Part shown: one piece after another, positions 61,512-64,000 of the stretch | Layout: each line of letters starts with the position of its first letter | Numbering within the stretch: position 1 is the stretch's first letter | NCBI GenBank assembly: GCA_963556495.2 | Contig: OY747709.1 | Location: 22,345,900 to 22,409,899 of the forward strand | Source of the DNA: Valencia hispanica | Taxonomy: Eukaryota > Chordata > Actinopteri > Cyprinodontiformes > Valenciidae | Direction: 5' to 3' | Length of the DNA stretch: 64,000 nt | Translations under genes and position numbers: made by a program | The notes under the pieces: generated by a model | Seen by the model: only the letters and a program-made list of their open reading frames with translations | Database searches by the model: none | Told to the model about the DNA's origin: nothing

Positions 61512-62455
61512 AGAGTAACTAAACCCCAAAACAACTTTTTTTTGCCTATAAACTGTATAAATGGGTCTTTACCAATGAAATCTTTCAGTTTCTGGGGAGT
61601 TTTTTACATTTTTGTGTAAACTTGTTTAATTCTACACTTTTTGGTCTGAAAACGTCTCAGTGCTGCCCTCTTAGGGTTGAACTGGGGCTACTGCATTTGA
61701 ATTTTGTGATTTGGCGAAGAGCGGTACATCTTTTCCACTCTTTACGTCACAGGCATGGTCTCACAGACACGCCCCGTGGGTTTGGGTATAAAACTATCAG
61801 ACATATCGGGCCAGTGACGAGTCTGGAGTTGGATTGCGTTTTTCAGGTTACCATTATTATCACATTAGCACTTAGTTAGCATAGCTAACATACTGTTTTG
61901 AACGTTAGCCTATGTTAGCATTACCACTCAGAGACTGGACTCCTCCTGTCTCCCTCTGCCTCAGCAGCACCGGCCTCAGGCAGCGCTGACTCAGCGCCCT
62001 GAGCCAGCGGCACGAATTGATACGGCTCAGGGCCGCTGGGCTCCATAAAGCCTCCCTCTACCTCCGGTGACGGCAGAGGAGAGCCGCTGGCTCAGGGCGC
62101 TGAGTCAGCGCTGCCTGAGGCTGGTGCTGCCGGTGCTGCTGAAGCAGAGGGAGACAGGAGGAGTCCAGTTTCTGAGTGGTAATGCTAACATAGGCTAACG
62201 TTCAAAACAGATGAAAGTCGATCGGATCGATCAGTTTCAAAACTGCCAACGTCGCTTTGGTCACTGTCCATGTTTCAGTGTCAGATTAAGCGAGCTGTCA
62301 CTGTCCTCCTGAACACACCCCCACGTTCCCCCCTCTGCTCATCCTCCATACTTGGCCATACCCCTCCGTGCTACCTGGCACTGCCCACTTTGTAGAATTT
62401 TTCAAATGTTGTCTGGGGGCGGGGTTATGATTTTTCATGGGGTTCAGTTCCACTT
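61512..62455. mobile_element. TTAA-type element E, with a GC-rich hairpin
   Basis: The left border is TTAA (61508..61511) followed by 'agagtaactaaacccc'. The inverted right end reads 'aagtggaactgaacccc' and the right target is TTAG (62456..62459), so one base has probably mutated. The centre contains the long inverted repeat described next. No transposase frame is present. Confidence 0.58.
61893..62210. repeat. GC-rich near-perfect inverted repeat
   Basis: The left arm (61893..62011) and right arm (62083..62210) are inverted copies with about three mismatches and one 9-base insertion in the right arm. The outer parts carry 'ctgttttgaacgttagccta'; the inner parts contain 'gcagcgctgactcagcgccc'. 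The 71-base spacer includes 'ggctcagggccgctgggctc', which partly repeats the arm sequence. It would fold into a very stable hairpin. Confidence 0.93.
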
Positions 62456-62459
62456 TTAG

Positions 62460-62849
62460 AGGTTTATTCCCTTTCTGGTAAAAAAAGTTATATTCACTGA
62501 AGCCAGTTTTATACTCTAAGTAGGTTTTCTGTATTTTCCCTCCAAACTGAGAAGTGATCAAACTTTTTTTGTGATCAGGGACATCTGATCTACCTTCAGA
62601 CAAGATAAGTGATGTTTTTTATCTCATGGAAGACAGGTGAATGATGGTACAGAAGCTGGCTGTACTGACTACAAGGAATGTGGAATTATGAATGGGTTGT
62701 CCGTGTAATTTGCAGGGAAACAAGTTAAAAGGGATATAAATAGTTTCCAGTTGCCTGATAATGTATACTTACGGCCCAAATTGTTCATACCCCTAGGAGG
62801 TTTAGATTAAAAAACATTTTTGAGACCTTTGTCTCTCAAAATATAGTTA
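62460..62849. other. Short stretch with a possible Tc1 terminus
   Basis: Near 62772..62800 'cggcccaaattgttcatacc' resembles the end of yet another Tc1-like family. No second end was seen. Confidence 0.35.
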
Positions 62850-64000
62850 AATAACACAAAAACACAGCCATGGTTACTGGACATAAACACAGACCTCCCC
62901 GATAGGAGTGCTAAATCACACATTGCACTAGGTCAACAGGAAGAGGACGAGTTGTGAAAGGCCAAATCTTAAGACAAACCAGATGCCACTCTGAACTTTG
63001 ATCTCTTTTGCCTGTGAAGTGCGCTAACTCTGTCCTTCGCCGGGGAGGGAGAAATTGAGTTTCAAAAAGACTTTTACAGTCTGCCGGTTGATCAGGTGAA
63101 CTGTATTCGGCTGAAAAAATAAGTCCTAAAAGACTTGTTCAAAACTCTGCAAAAAGAATCTATTGAATTACAGATTTCATACAGAGAGAGATGGAGTCAT
63201 TCTTTGCTGACGCTGCACTGGCCTGCTGCCCTGCCACTAAACTGCCTGCTACTGGAGCCAAGAGCTGCAGCCCTGAAAAGGGAGCTGCCCGTGGGACAAT
63301 GGCATTCCGAGCTAATGGTGGCTAGCAGCCGCATCCGAAGTCTCACTGTTAGCGCCCTATGCAGCTACTGCTCACTGACTGACTATAAAAGCTGGTTTCT
63401 CTGCTTTTTCGCCGATTTTTTCATACAAAGGAGCCACCCTTCCCTGGATGTCTAAAAAACATTCACGTAAGGTTGTGTCTGGGCAGAGATAAATTAGCTT
63501 CAGATAAACAAATTAAGGTTTGTTTTGATAGTCAATTTCACTTTCTTTCTTTGGTGCTAAGCTAAGGCTCTAAGCTGCACTACATAAATTAGCTCCGCAC
63601 GCTCGATGTAATTAGTGTGGCCTGCTTTTGCAGACCGCCAGCACTTCACAAACAATAAAGAATACCTACGGTATTCAAAATACAGATCGTCTTTAAAATA
63701 AATTAAACACTGAAAACTAATCGCATAAGTCGTCTTTTAAACATCCTTCTTAGGATGTCAAAACACTAAATTAGATCAATCACTCTGGTGACTGATCAAT
63801 AAAACAGAATAAATTTTCCAAAAGGTTGTTAATTTCTTATTCAGAAAATGGTTTAATGAAACATTACTTCATCCAAATAATGTTTTTTTTTTTGTCTTCA
63901 CTTCTGCTTTGCATTGTAAATTGGTGATTTGAAAACAAAAGGTACTAATTAGTCTTAAACCAATTACAATTAGTTTAAACTAACTTAGCTTCACTCCCAA
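62850..64000 (+). repeat. Unclassified long repeat, copy 2, runs off the window
   Basis: The order of similarity matches 42420..43992 from near its left part to 'tagcttcactcccaa' at the window edge. The two are roughly three-quarters alike by eye, with many indels. The matching end of copy 1, with the AATAAA signal, would lie about 180 bases beyond this window. The 106-codon frame at 63135..63455 has no domain. Confidence 0.62.

Overview
This window looks like gene-poor nuclear DNA of a bony fish, probably a percomorph-type teleost; the exact taxon is my inference. The evidence is the repeat mixture. It holds several families of Tc1/mariner elements, an RTE-clade LINE of Rex3 type, a Rex1/Babar-type LINE, L2/Maui-type LINE 3' ends, a tRNA-like SINE ending in GGAT repeats, hAT-type and TTAA-flanked miniature elements, and AT-rich single-copy DNA between them. 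No complete host gene is visible. The only host-exon candidate is a 108-base minus-strand segment at 14273..14380 with good splice signals on both sides.

Layout. 1-9 kb: an old Tc1-like element (about 1420..3174) that carries a SINE and a 90-bp miniature element, then two weaker Tc1 relics. 10-12 kb: a hAT-type miniature element with a perfect 8-bp target duplication, next to an internally deleted Tc1 relic. 14 kb: the candidate exon. 17-21 kb: a broken Rex1-type LINE, a 128-bp tandem duplication, a TTAA element and a frameshifted BED zinc-finger relic. 23-31 kb: a SINE with an inverted partial copy, two L2 3' ends in opposite orientation, a Tc1 relic, and a nearly intact Tc1 element (29068..30680) with one stop codon and a lost catalytic Asp. 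33-35 kb: a 605-codon open reading frame that is a 5'-truncated RTE LINE fused to the end of an older Tc1 relic. 36-50 kb: a dense field of miniature elements. These are TTAA-flanked and TAA-flanked elements, a second hAT copy with a perfect 8-bp duplication, a fold-back element with arms of about 320 bp, and a SINE split by another insertion. 50-58 kb: an L2 C-terminal domain, a Myb/SANT-like fragment, and two copies of one Tc1 family, one of them internally deleted and sitting in a TA microsatellite. 61-64 kb: a TTAA-type element with a GC-rich near-perfect hairpin, and the start of a repeat also present at 42.4-44.0 kb.

How the parts relate. The Tc1, RTE, Rex1 and L2 open frames are parasitic, and all are broken or truncated to some degree. 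The miniature elements have no transposase and would depend on enzymes encoded elsewhere. The SINE ends in the same GGAT-type repeat as the RTE LINE, which suggests that LINE machinery moves it. Nested insertions give a relative order: old Tc1 first, then SINE and miniature elements, and the younger Tc1, hAT and TTAA elements on top.

Limits. Family names come from recognising motifs and termini by eye. Boundaries of degenerate relics are approximate. Single-copy stretches may hold short exons or conserved non-coding elements that cannot be recognised from one sequence.
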